64,000 bases of DNA. Source: Plectosphaerella cucumerina. Taxonomy: Eukaryota; Ascomycota; Sordariomycetes; Glomerellales; Plectosphaerellaceae. Position 1 is the stretch's first letter, and every line of letters begins with the position of its first letter. The DNA lies in NCBI GenBank assembly GCA_020746995.1, contig JAGPXD010000002.1, positions 6,138,001 through 6,202,000 of the forward strand. The letters are read 5' to 3'. The position numbers were made by a program, and so were the translations under genes. Shown one piece after another: positions 44,341 to 55,030 of the stretch. Below the pieces are notes generated by a model. That model saw only the letters and a program-made list of their open reading frames with translations. It did not search any database and was not told the origin of the DNA.

Positions 44341-44607
44341 ACGACGGAAGCCCTGTTTGATAGCATTATTGGTTGGCTCTAGACCTGAGAACGTCATAAA
44401 ACTTCTCAATCGGCCATCGACACCTTGATGAGCTGCAGCACTGCTACCGAAACCAAACGCAACCAACGCTATCCGACGCCGCTTTCCAGCCGCCTCCGAT
44501 CCAAACAGACGACGACTACCGGGCTTTTGACAACTGCTTCTCCCCCGAGAAGTGTCACCAGTCCCCCCGAACCCACGCCCGAATCACCACCCCCCACCAC
44601 CTTCAAA

Positions 44608-45497
44608 ATGGAGGGTCACGGTACATGGTATGGCTACGGCTCTGCCGTGCCTGCCAACCCTGACCTAGACGGCACATCCCTATTTGACTCGCCGCTCCCC
44701 GAGCTGCACGAAGTCAGCTTCGACGACGACCTCGGTCTCGGCGACGATTTTGCCCTCTGCGGCGACCTTTTCGACGGCACCCTCGAGTCCATCCCGTTCG
44801 GCTACACCCAGGGGTCCTTCCCGCCGCCGAGCTCAGGCCCCAACGTTGGTGCGTACGACGCCAACGCCGAGCTGGCAGCGTGCTTCGACTTTGACGACCC
44901 CTTGCTGTTTCCCGACGCAAACATGGACCTCGACCTCGCCCTCGAGACCATGGACTTCAACTTTTTCGGGCCGGGCCTCTCGAGCCAGCCCGTCAGCTCC
45001 GTCGACACGTCTCCCTTCTCCCGCCTTTCCGACGCCTCGGCCATGACGGCCGCCACCTCACCGGCGTCGCCCCACGAGGCCGGCGCCGCAGCCTACCCCT
45101 ACCGATGCACGACCGATGCCTGCACAAAGACGTTCCGAAAAGAAAGTCAACTAAAGTACGTTGCTCATCCCATTCTCCCAACCCCCTCTGCAAGAAACAC
45201 ATGCTAACTTGTTCTCCCAGGCAGCATCAACGAGTCCACAAAAAGTCTCTCGTGTGCCCCATCTGCCGCGCCGAGCGCCAGACGGAGCACAAGTTCGCCC
45301 AGGTGCGCGACCTCGAGCGGCACCTGCAGGCGCGGCACCGCGACGTGGCCGAGCGCGCCAACGTGCGGTCCGAGACGCGCGAGTGCCCGCACCCCGGCTG
45401 CGAGCACCGCGGCCGGCGCGACAACGTGTCGAGGCACTACGAGAGCAAGCACGGGGGCAAGCTGAAGTGGCGCAGGGGCGTCCCTTCGGTCATCTAG
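44608..45497 (+). CDS. C2H2 zinc-finger protein
   Basis: Exons 44608..45155 and 45221..45497 (intron 65 nt, GTACGT...CAG) encode 274 residues. The first 155 residues are acidic and aromatic (DDDLGLGDDFALCGDLFDG, LDLALETMDFNFF), like an activation domain. Then come three fingers: C-x4-C-x12-H-x3-H, cut by the intron (CTTDACTKTFRKESQLK + QHQRVH); C-x2-C with a long spacer to H-x4-H (CPICRAERQTEHKF ... HLQARH); and C-x4-C-x11-H-x4-H (CPHPGCEHRGRRDNVSRHYE). The start at 44608 has a good context, but the frame is open upstream to an ATG at 44428, which would add 60 Thr/Ser/Pro-rich residues. Probably a nuclear DNA-binding regulator. Confidence 0.85.
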
Positions 45498-45969
45498 GCC
45501 GGGGGCAGTTGTGTGTATTGTACCAGCGCGGCGTTATTTGTTTTTGTTACTATTTAGTACTGGTATCTGGGTCAGGAATCGAAAACGTACAACAAACATA
45601 AACGCATTTGGTGTCGAGGTGACGATGAGAGGTGTTGATTGAGCATTCCTATTTTGTCGGCCTCGATGCATGAGCCCAGGAAGCCTGTGGACGAAGTACC
45701 TTCTTCTCAGTGTTCATGGTTCTTCATCATAAGACTACACCATTCATAAGGCTCCAAGAGACCCAGGCCATGACATTCGAAGATCATGGCGAAAATATCA
45801 GCTGATTGTATCTATTCCTTATTCAGATTTAGAGCTTCATCTACATTGAGCCACAGCCAGACTCCATACCCCCCGAGCCACTGCCGAAACGCCCCCGCTA
45901 TCATGAATAAAGCAAACCGCAGATGCGAAATATCTGTGTGTTCCCTCACAAGCCAGTGTCGACACCTGC
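45498..45969. other. Intergenic between convergent genes
   Basis: A 472-base 3' flank of the C2H2 gene and of the small GPI-type protein. No gene seen. Confidence 0.4.
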
Positions 45970-46326
45970 TCACATCACCAAGGCAGCTGCAGCCAGGACT
46001 ACAAGAGCACCGCCAAACGACGCCCTCACCCCAGTCGCACCAGACTCATCATCGCCACCCGTCCCGTTGAACGCGGCACTAAACACCGAGGAGCGGAAAA
46101 ACATCCCGGCCGTTTCGTTCTTCGAGTGCTTCAGCCCCGCCTCGAACCACCATTTGCTCGGCTCTTCGTCCTTGCCCTGGGACACCTTGGCCCAGTCTTC
46201 GCGCACCTCGGTCCAGGTGAAGTTCGTGTCGACGACGGGATCGAGTTTTGGGGGTGCTGATGAAGCAAAGACGGTGATGGCTGAGAGATGGTGATGATGG
46301 CCTTGATGTTTTGGTATTGAAGACAT
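45970..46326 (-). CDS. Small GPI-signal-bearing protein, possibly truncated
   Basis: An open frame of 118 residues from an ATG at 46326. The C-terminal half has N-glycosylation sequons (NFT, NET, NGT) and ends with a small-residue omega region plus hydrophobic tail (GVRASFGGALVVLAAAALVM) typical of GPI-anchored proteins. The N-terminus (MSSIPKHQGHHHHLSAITVF) is not a good signal peptide. A CAG acceptor (CATCAG at about 46250) just before PPKLDPVVDTNFTW suggests the true gene has an upstream exon with the signal peptide, which I could not locate. Alternatively this is the 3' remnant of a larger gene. Family unknown. Confidence 0.4.
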   Translation of the reverse strand: MSSIPKHQGHHHHLSAITVFASSAPPKLDPVVDTNFTWTEVREDWAKVSQGKDEEPSKWWFEAGLKHSKNETAGMFFRSSVFSAAFNGTGGDDESGATGVRASFGGALVVLAAAALVM

Positions 46327-47001
46327 TTTCCAGCTGCTTTTTGTATCATTCTCACATCAGGCAGCCGAATTAAGCTTTCATCCCCAGACTACAGTTGCAT
46401 CTCGACGATGGCCCAGATCATCGTGACCCCTGGGTGCATACCTCGTCGCGGCCGCTCCCTCGGTCACAGGCCAATTGAGCCCCGGCCCAGGCTGGTGGCG
46501 CGACCCTGCAGTCTGCAGACGAGGGGGGCTGCGCCCTTACCAGCAGCCTACTTGAGCGGTCATCCAGGTTGAGGGAGGGCAGCCCAGTGGTCAATCGAGG
46601 CCTCGATGGCCATTGCGACAGCTCCGGAACTCCTGGGGTGCTTGGGGCTGACTTCTGAGCGAGGGATTGATTTGTTCCGGAGAGGCCTTGCGACGACAAG
46701 CTTTCTGGGTCGCAGGGCGAGCGGTGCTTGGCGCAGCGGTGAAGGCCCAAAGCGGGCATGTGGCCGTGCAGGTGCCTGGCGAATGCAGTAGAGGCGGTTA
46801 CTTATGTCGGTGCCTGGGTTCTTTACGATAAAACGAAGAAGCGAAGCTGAGGAGACGGGGGGCAAGTGTGATCATGGTTTCATTACGCTGGGCGGTATGC
46901 GCCCGATCTATGGTGTGATGTGGTATCTTCTGTCTCGTCTATCCAGCCCTCTTTCTCTATCGGGGTTCAACTCCCTCAGCTAGGCCTCCGGGGGGCTCAG
47001 C
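46327..47001. other. Intergenic between small GPI-type gene and GH12 gene
   Basis: 675 bases without a recognisable gene. It may contain a 5' exon of the small GPI-type protein. Confidence 0.4.
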
Positions 47002-48121
47002 TTACCGCCGGGCGCTGCCCGACGTGTCAATGTCGATGGACAGCGAGGGCACGTGGAAGGTGACGCTGTCGGAGGACGAGTAGGCCTCGGTGCCCAAACT
47101 GAGGTAGCCGAGGAAGTCGGCGGAGGAAGGGTAATCGACGGCGGTGGCTCCGGCGGCGGCGGCGGGAGGGTCGGCCTCGAGCTCGAGGATCTTGGCGATG
47201 AGGGGCTCGAGGTCGCCGTGGAAGCGGTCGGCGGTATCCTCCGAGACCCAGGTGAGGACGTTTTGCTTATTACCGTTCTGGCCGACGTAGAGGTCGCTGA
47301 GGATTGTCAGTGGGTGAGGCTTTCATTCCATGGCGATTACAACTCACAAGTTGGTCCCGTTGATCGTCACCTTGGCGACGGATCCGTCGTCGAGACCGAT
47401 GGGGTGCGTCGCGGGGCCGATGCGGGCGAACCACACCATGATCTCGTACTTTGCCTTTGAACTCTCCGTGGCCTTGTCCTTGTCGGCGTCGAGGAACATA
47501 TCCATGGCGACGTTTGCGTTGACGGAGGCGGCAGTGAGCTCGGTCTGGTCCGTGGTGGCGACGGTCTCGTTGCCGACGCCCATTGTCCACTCAAAGTCGA
47601 GCTGGACGCCCTTGATGGCGGAGAGGGCCTTGGGGAAGACGCCGCCGTCGACCTTGATGTTGGGGAAGGCGTGGACGGGGGCGTCCTGGGGGCCGGGGGG
47701 GTATTCCCAGGTGACGGAGAACTCGGGGGCGGTGGTGTCGGTCGCGTAGGTCTGGTTGTTGAAGGAGGTAACGTTCATGCAGAGCCAGCCGGGTTCGCCT
47801 TCGTCCCATCCCCACTGGTTGGGGTTTACTAGAGGTTGTCAGCGGTTGCATGTCATGATGTGGGAAGAGGAGGGTCGCACGTGTGTATTCCTGGCCCTTC
47901 GACTCTGGATGGATACCAAAGGCCTTCTGGCAATAGGTGTTGTTCTTGATGGCATTGTCGGGCGCGAACTCGTCGCCATCGCCGTCCGAGGGTCCTCCGA
48001 AGAGCGGCGGGCCACCAGTGGCTTCGCGTTGGGCTTGCAGGCCGAAGAGGACGCCGAGGGTGATGGCGATGGGAGGCGCGATGAGGGCGAAGTTGACGAG
48101 GAAGCGGAGAGAGAAGCCCAT
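47002..48121 (-). CDS. Glycoside hydrolase family 12 with N-terminal membrane anchor
   Basis: Exons complement(47002..47296, 47348..47828, 47881..48121) encode 338 residues; introns are 51 and 52 nt and phases agree. The GH12 core begins CQKAFGIHP and NQWGWDEGEPGWLC, with Glu209 in YEIMVWFARIGPATHPIG (nucleophile) and Glu311 in GYLSLGTEAYSSSDS (acid/base), so both catalytic carboxylates are kept. GH12 enzymes cleave beta-1,4-glucan or xyloglucan. Instead of a cleavable signal peptide, residues 8-29 (LVNFALIAPPIAITLGVLFGLQ) form a signal anchor, followed by an acidic linker. Residues 280-296 are an Ala/Pro insert. The catalytic domain should face the cell exterior or the secretory lumen. Confidence 0.92.
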
Positions 48122-51100
48122 GGCGGCGGAGGTCCGCAGGGCGGGGGATTAGGTGAGCGAGTGACGGGGGTAGCAAACGAGTGACTGGAGGAGGCCGCGG
48201 CGGGCAGGTCAAAAAGCTGTGAAGCTCTGTAAAAACGTCTTATCTGTGGTGGTGATGTCTGAGGTCGAGGGGGTGGTGTCACGGTTCGAGGCGAGGGGGG
48301 GTGATGCACGATGCACGATGAGCGGGCTCGGCAATGGCTGGGCGGAACGGGGAAACCAGGGGGGAAAACGTGAGCCCTAGGAAAAATAGAGTGTCGAGCC
48401 AAGCAGCAAAGGGGATGGGGGTGGGAGGAGGAAGACACTGGACGGGCTGGAGAGCGAAGAGCGACGACGGGAAGCTCCAGCTGGGTTTACTCGAGGAGGG
48501 AGTGGAACTACTACACGCGCACGCACTCACGCACGCACGTTTCTGAACTGACCAACAGAACTGAATACCAACCAGGGGGGGAGACGGACAATCGGAGTTC
48601 TTGACGGCGGCCGCGGCTATCGTGCGAGTTGCGTGTCTTGTCTGTTTTTGCTCAGCCTCTCGACCGTTCGAGGGTGTGTTCATCTGGGCCAGCCCGCGGG
48701 GCCAAGACAGACGGGGACCTTCCAGAACCGCACCGGTTGCAATGCATCGGCCTCTACCCCCCCTGGCCCGCCGTATCCCTCGACAGGGCTTGCATGTCCA
48801 CCGTAGCATGCCCGGGCACTGCAAGGCAGCCCGTATCGTATCCCAAGGCCTGACACCGGGTCGATGACGACGGCGCGCGGGTTTGCCGGCGAAGGGGGGC
48901 CAAGGGGCCAACTGGGAATCAAGTCAAATCACGATCGGCCGAAGAGAATCGGATTTCCTGGCTGGCAGTGGGAAGTGGATGAAAGGGGGGGCTCTCAGAT
49001 GAGACGGGGGTTCGCTATCGGGGCGATATGGCGACAAGAAGAAAAAAAAACTGGCTGTTCGGCCTTTTCGTATTTTTTTACTAGACTCGCCCCCCCTAAG
49101 TTGAGATCATCAAACTCGACCATGCCGTGACGGGCCGGGACCAGATCCGCTATCCTGACTCGTTGGTGCCATCTGTCTGTCGCTCGGAGTTTTCTCACGG
49201 GGGCACACAGCAGTGATAGTGGGAGAACCAACAGAGAGAGGCGAACGAACCCCTGTCCTGCGTCGGTCGCCCGGCACTGGCACAGCTCGTCCAGGCACCG
49301 TCCTCTCCCTGCCTGCCTGCCCCCTCCCCTGACTCGTGTGCGCCCGAAGAAGAAGGACTTGAACACGAGCGCCCCCAGTTCGCCCGTATCCGCCCGCGCA
49401 CCCCCCGGCCGAGACGTGATTCGTTGACGGTCGGGAGGCTAGGAGTCGCCGGCGACGGGGGCAGGGCAGGTTTCACGACGGGAGAGGGGGGGCAAAGAAA
49501 TAATAATACCTTGAGGTGCTATGGAGGACGGCAATCGGCTGGATGTGCATGCTTGATGGGCCCCGTTTGCTGGAGATTGGGAGGGACGGGGAGATGAATA
49601 TGAGTATGGAAAATAAACAAGAGGGGGGTGAAGAAGAAAGACTGGGCGGTGAAGCTTGTCATGCGGGCATCCAGAGAGGCAGCTGAAGCAGATGGGCTGA
49701 GACTGGAGAGCCTGAGAAGCAGACCAGAGCACAGCTCGGCTGTCAGCCTGTCACTGTCGTTGGTCGAACCGCCCCCTGAACGGACCTGAAGCCGCCCCCC
49801 CTTTTCCCTCCCTCCCTCCCATCCCATCCCATCCCGCCCACACCAACCACAACGGACGAAAGTACCTTTTCAATCGTCTTATCACGGCCTCTCGTACACT
49901 GCTGCGCCATCGCCCTCGCCGGGAGCATCGCATCGCATCATCTGGTATGCGCCGTTCGTCAGCATCGGGGGAGGCGTCACCACATTCCAGCCCATCCCCT
50001 CGAAACACCCCGAACCGAGACTAACAACGGCTTGTCCTCTCCATCCAGCCAAGGCAGACTGAATGGATCCCTCCCCAAAAACCAAGCCGTAAAGACCACG
50101 AGCCAAGTCAAGTCCCGAACCAAGACCAAAAAAACCAGGACCAACAAGGCGGGCCACCCCCCCTTCGACATGGATCCCACGCGATCGACCCTGCAGACGT
50201 CGGGCCTCCTTGGCAACCTCCGACGACCATTTCCCCCTCTGCAGGACCTGCCTGCACGCTCTGGCCGACACTGGACAGGCCCCTAAACCAGCTTTCCCTC
50301 CTGGACGCGCCCGTGACAGCTGATCCGTCCTCGCCGCGAGATTGGCCCGCGGCTCTGTGGTGCGCCATATACAAGCCTTTCCGCCCTGGTTCGCCGAGTA
50401 ATTCCCCTGTCTGCCAAAGATAGCCCATCCCCCCTTTTCTGTCCGCCCCGGCGTGCCCCTAGAAACAACCAACTCCTAGCCAGTCCTAGCCCAGGTACAA
50501 ACGTCTGCCTAGCGCTCACCCGTCGGCGTCCGGCCCTCGGCGCACACCCCCAGATCCGGCCGTGGTCGTTGTCGATGATGGGACGATCGACGAGGGCGTG
50601 CTCTCCTCTCTGCCTCGTCCTGTCCTGTCCTCCTGTTCGTCCGTCCCGTCCCATCCGGGCCCCGCCGGTCAAAACGGCACATGCCACCAACAACAAACGC
50701 AAACGCTGGAGACCCGCGCCTCTGTGCCTATCCTGAGCCTGTCCTGTCTTGTCTCGGCCCTTGTCATTGTCCACACCCCTTGACGACGCCGCTCGTAATG
50801 TGCCCACCAGACGCAGGTTCCTCGCGAATCGAATCGGCCGTATCTTGGCTCCTCGGTGGAGACCTTGGGACAAGGCCTCTCGTCTCTTGGTCGACTCGAC
50901 ACTGGACGACAGGTACCCGGCCGGGGTGTGGCCCGTGGGCAATGTGTGTGCGTCGTGCGTGGTGTGTGTGTTGCCCTCAGACCCTCTCTCCTCTCGCTCG
51001 CCGGTCCCATCGCGCCTTGCCTTGCCTTGCCTCGCCTCGCCTGCTTCGTGCCTGGCCTAGTAGTTAACCTTCTCACCATCGGGGCCCCGGCACTTTCTCT

Positions 51101-51370
51101 CGCTCTCACTCTCTTTTTCCCGTTCCCGTCCGTCTTCCCGCACAAGTCTCTCCCACCTTCCACTCGCTCAGGGTGTGTGAGGACGAAGCCGCGCAGACGT
51201 TTGCTTTTTTGGTTCCTGCTTTTCCCCTCGTATCCTACACATTCGCTTGACCAGGACGACGAGCACCACATACCTCACCGTCCGGTGGCGTGTCTCACTC
51301 CCACACACGCACTACACTCGCTCACATCACCGCCGTATAAGGACCGGGCCACACCCCCTCCTAAGCAGCC
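48122..51370. other. 3.2 kb intergenic region, low-complexity G/C tracts
   Basis: The region separates the divergent GH12 and GT2 genes. It is full of C-rich and G-rich runs, short tandem runs (for example CTTGC/CTCGC units at about 51015-51045) and pyrimidine-rich stretches close to the GT2 start. Many open frames of 60-220 codons occur in every frame, all Pro/Arg/Ser/Gly-rich and without family features. It is probably a long regulatory and leader region. Confidence 0.5.
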
Positions 51371-53984
51371 ATGAAGAACCAAGGCCAGGGACAAGGCCGG
51401 GACGACGCCGTCGAGTTCGAGGTCTTCCAGTACCACGGTCCCCAGGGCGCAGACTCCAACGGCAGCGGCAGCAACATCAACAACACCAGCGGCTGGGCGC
51501 CGCCACCTCCCGCAGGACAGGCCGGCATCGGTTACGCATACTCGCCCACAATGGGAGACATGGACCGCTTCCAGAACGACCACCGGTTCCCGCAGGGACA
51601 GCAGTACCAGTCGGAGGAGCAGTGGCAGCAACAGCAGCAGCAGTTCCACCAGCAGCAACAGCAGCAGCCGCAGCTCCCTTACCAGCAGCACCCTCACCAC
51701 CAGCCTCCTCACCAGGCTCACCTCCCCCAGCACCCCGAGAACGCAGTGTCGCCTCAGAGGCCCATGCCTCCTCCCGGCGTCGAGTTCAACCCGACGGGAT
51801 GGGCGCCCCAGAGGCCTGCCCGCTACAGCGCCCAGTCCTTCTTCACAAACGAGACGCCCATGCCCTCGAGGCCCGTCTCGCCCTCCATGACTCCCGGCCG
51901 CATGACGCCTTCGGACGGGCTGCAGCCGCCGCCCAAGAACGTCTTTGACTCGTGGCCGCCGAGCCCAATGGTATGTCTCTCGCTCTATCCGTCTAAAACT
52001 CGTCTCTGACATGTGCCTCTAGGCCCAGAGCCAGGTCAGCCTCGCCGCCCTCCTCCCCGGGTCCCCAGGCTTCTCCTCCTCGGACAAGACGCTCGTGGAC
52101 CGCGAGGCCATCACCCACCTCCACGACCGCGACGACGCCGAGATCTGGAAGGGCTGGAAGCGCCACGTCTATAAGCTCACCCCGCTGCTCACCCTCATCG
52201 CCATGCTCAGCTACGTCGCCTACCTCACCCTCCGCGTCTACTGCGTCGTCGCCGCCCAGCGCTCCGCCCGCACCGTCTACGCCGCCGCCTGGGTCTTTAT
52301 CGCCGTCGAGGTCGCCGTCGCCATTCCCTCCATCATGCACAACATCTGGACAATGTGGGCCCTCAAGCGCCGCAACCGCCCCAGACTCCGCCTCCACGGC
52401 GATGAGGTGCCCCTCGTCGACGTCTTCATCACCTGCTGCGGCGAGGACGACGACGTCGTCATGGACACCATCCGCGCCGCCTGCGACCTCGACTACCCCC
52501 AGGAGCGTTACCGCGTCGTCGTCCTCGACGATGGCCAGTCCGCCGGCCTCGAGAGCTCAGTCTCCGGCCTCTCCGCCATCCACCCCAACGTCTACTACAT
52601 GGCCCGCGAGAAGATCCCCGGAAAGCCTCACCACTTCAAGGCCGGTAACCTCAACTACGGCCTCGACGCCGTCCACCGCCTCCCCGGCGGTGCCGGCCAG
52701 TTCATGGCTGCTCTCGACGCCGACATGATTCCCGAGCGCGAGTGGCTGCGTGCCGTCCTCCCTCACCTCCTCGTCGACCCCAAGATGGCCCTCGCCTGCC
52801 CGCCCCAGCTCTTCTACAACACCCCGGCCTCGGATCCCCTCGCCCAGAGTCTCGACTTCTTCGTCCACGTCATCGAGCCCATCAAGGACGCCATGGGTGT
52901 GGCCTGGTGCACCGGCTCCGGCTACGTCGTCCGCCGCGAGGCCCTCGATGAGATAGGCAACTTCCCCCTCGGCTCTCTCGCCGAGGACGTCGCCACCTCC
53001 ACTCTGATGCTCGGTCGCGGCTGGAAGACGGCCTACGTCCACGAGCCTCTTCAGTTCGGCACCGTCCCTGAGGATTTCGGCGGCCACCTCAAGCAGCGCA
53101 CCCGCTGGGCCATCGGCACCGTCGACACCTCCTTCAAGCTCAAGTTCTGCCTCTGGGGCGACAAGGTGAAGGAGATGACTTTCGCCCAGCGCTTCTCCGG
53201 CTTCCTCTACGCCTCTCTCAGCCTGTACACCATCCTCCTCACCATCTCCCTCTTCGCCATCCCCATCATCCTGGTCATGGGCCGCCCCCTCGTCGCCTAC
53301 GCCGACAACACCCAGTTCAAGTGGCTCATCCGCGCTGCCTTCCTCGCCGTCATGACCAACCGCATGTGCGAGTTCGCCCTCTTCATCCCCGCCGGCTACC
53401 ACACCGGACAGCGCGGCTCCCGCTACCAGCTCTGGATGGCCCCCTACATCGCCCTCTGCATCGTCCGCTCCTTCATCCTGCCCACCTGGCTCGGCGGCCA
53501 GACCCAGGCCTTCAAGCCCACCGGCTCCCTCGGCTCCGCCCTCAACGAGCGCGACGCCGCCAACCGCAAGCACATGCCCCGCCGCCTCTGGGCCATCCTC
53601 GTCAACTACATGGCCAGCTTCCACCTCGCCTTTGTCTACATGACCCTAACCGGTGTCTGCCTGACGACTTTCCGCTGCTTCGTGCGCAACAAGAACTGGA
53701 TCCCCATCCTGAAGTGCCTCGTCACCCACGCCTTCTGGCCGCCCCTGACCTTCATCTTCATCTGCTCCTCGCTCTGGACGCCCATCGCCTACGCCATCGA
53801 CCCCCCTACCGTCCCGGACCGCGAGTTCCTGCTCGACCGCGACCCAAAGACGGCCGTGGCCCACCCGACCGCCAAGAGCAAGAAGATCGCCTTCGGTGGC
53901 CAGGCCGCCTGGTTCGAGCTCGAGTACACCGTGACCACCGTCTGGACGGCCCTGGTCTTTGCCGCCTCCTTCGTCCTGTTCTAG
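51371..53984 (+). CDS. Processive family 2 glycosyltransferase (cellulose-synthase-like)
   Basis: Exons 51371..51970 and 52023..53984 (intron 52 nt, GTATGT...TAG) encode 853 residues. The first 200 residues are a disordered Gln/Pro/His-rich cytosolic region. Two membrane helices follow (LLTLIAMLSYVAYLTL; YAAAWVFIAVEVAVAIPSI), then the GT-A domain with the D,D,D,QxxRW set: VLDDG (about 369-370), ALDADM (432-434), LAEDVATS (521-522) and QRTRW (558-562). Several C-terminal helices form the export channel. This is the architecture of processive beta-glycan synthases at the plasma membrane using a UDP-sugar. Fungal relatives include the CelA/Tft1 mixed-linkage glucan synthase group and GT2 proteins needed for hyphal growth; I cannot choose between them. 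Confidence 0.92.
51610..51680 (+). repeat. CAG/CAA tract encoding polyglutamine
   Basis: A run of mostly CAG and CAA codons in exon 1 of the GT2 gene encodes Gln-rich sequence (WQQQQQQFHQQQQQQPQ). Such tracts tend to vary in length among strains. Confidence 0.8.
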
Positions 53985-54277
53985 GCGGAGGTGGTTATAG
54001 GTGCCTAGGTGCCTGGGGGCAAGTTCCCCGACGATGAAGTCAATGTAATTTTCCTACTTGTCATGAGATGCGCAACGCAACGCTCTCGACCTGCATGTCA
54101 TAGAAACCATCATGGGCGTTTTTCTTCTTCTTTCTTTCTGGGCTTTAGAACGGCGGCCTGCGCCGGGTACCATGTACGAAACTCGAGATTGGACGGCCAC
54201 CCGGGGTATACAAGTACATAATGTCTGGTATCGGTACGAATAGAAACGCGATATCAATGACCCCGGCCTCGAGGTGA
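53985..54277. other. Intergenic between convergent GT2 and DJ-1/PfpI genes
   Basis: Shared 3' flank; no gene seen. Confidence 0.4.
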
Positions 54278-55030
54278 TTACTTGCACGCTGGACGCACAG
54301 GTGGCACATCGACGGCCCCGTTGACCTCGGCGAACGGGTCGTTCGTTGGGTCCATTACGCGGATGTACTCGAGTCCCTGGGCCGCCCTAGCAGCGACATC
54401 TTCACCAAAAACGTCCGCCACGAAGGCAAAGGCAGCGTCGATACCGGCCGCCACGCCGCTCGACGTGTAGATGTTCCCGTCCACGATCCAGCGCGCCTTT
54501 GCGATCCAGTTGGTCTTTGGTCCATGGACCACCGTCTCGTACCACGCCCACTTGTTCGTCGTGGCGTTACGGCCGTCGAGCAGCCCCGCCTGCGCGAGGA
54601 GGCCCGCTCCTGTGCAGATGGACAGCACGTACTGCAGGCTCGGGTAGACGTCGCGGAGGTACCCGAGGAGAGCGGCCCGGTGCTCAGCCGACAAAGCACG
54701 GTTGCCGAGACCGCCGGGGACGAAGAGCACGTCGAGATCCGTTGGCGGGTTGGCAAAAGTGTGCGTCGGCACGAGCGAGGTCGAGAAGGTCGAACCGATA
54801 CGAGCCTGCGGGGGAGCAAGAGACGAGACGGGGTCGAGACTGTAGGCGATGGTGGTGAGATTTAAGGGCCGCTGGATAGACGTGGAGAAGAGAGTCTCAA
54901 TGGACCCGGCGACCTCGATGTTCTGGAAGCCGGGAAACAACACCATACCGAACCGTGAGGGGAGGGCAGCCAGTGCCACAGAGGGCAGAGCCAGGGCGAG
55001 CACGGCCCTCGGAGAGAAGGAGAGCTTCAT
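54278..55030 (-). CDS. Secreted DJ-1/PfpI-family protein
   Basis: A single exon of 250 residues. The ATG at 55030 is preferred over in-frame upstream codons because it opens onto a signal peptide (LSFSPRAVLALALPSVALA) and a TATA box lies 57 bases before it. The DJ-1/PfpI flavodoxin-like fold is visible: FGMVLFPGFQNIEVAG, LDVLFVPGGLGNRAL (the family glycine turn), and the nucleophile elbow VLSICTGAGLLAQAGLLDG with Cys139. A later segment, IYTSSGVAAGIDAAFAFV, matches the region shared with isonitrile hydratase-like and ThiJ-like members. Cytosolic relatives act as glyoxalases, chaperones or hydratases; secretion is unusual and the substrate is unknown. Confidence 0.88.
   Translation of the reverse strand: MKLSFSPRAVLALALPSVALAALPSRFGMVLFPGFQNIEVAGSIETLFSTSIQRPLNLTTIAYSLDPVSSLAPPQARIGSTFSTSLVPTHTFANPPTDLDVLFVPGGLGNRALSAEHRAALLGYLRDVYPSLQYVLSICTGAGLLAQAGLLDGRNATTNKWAWYETVVHGPKTNWIAKARWIVDGNIYTSSGVAAGIDAAFAFVADVFGEDVAARAAQGLEYIRVMDPTNDPFAEVNGAVDVPPVRPACK

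Noticed and set aside
52557..53624. A 355-codon antisense frame inside the GT2 gene
   Set aside because: Gly/Val/Asp/Glu-rich shadow caused by G/C third positions of the sense gene.
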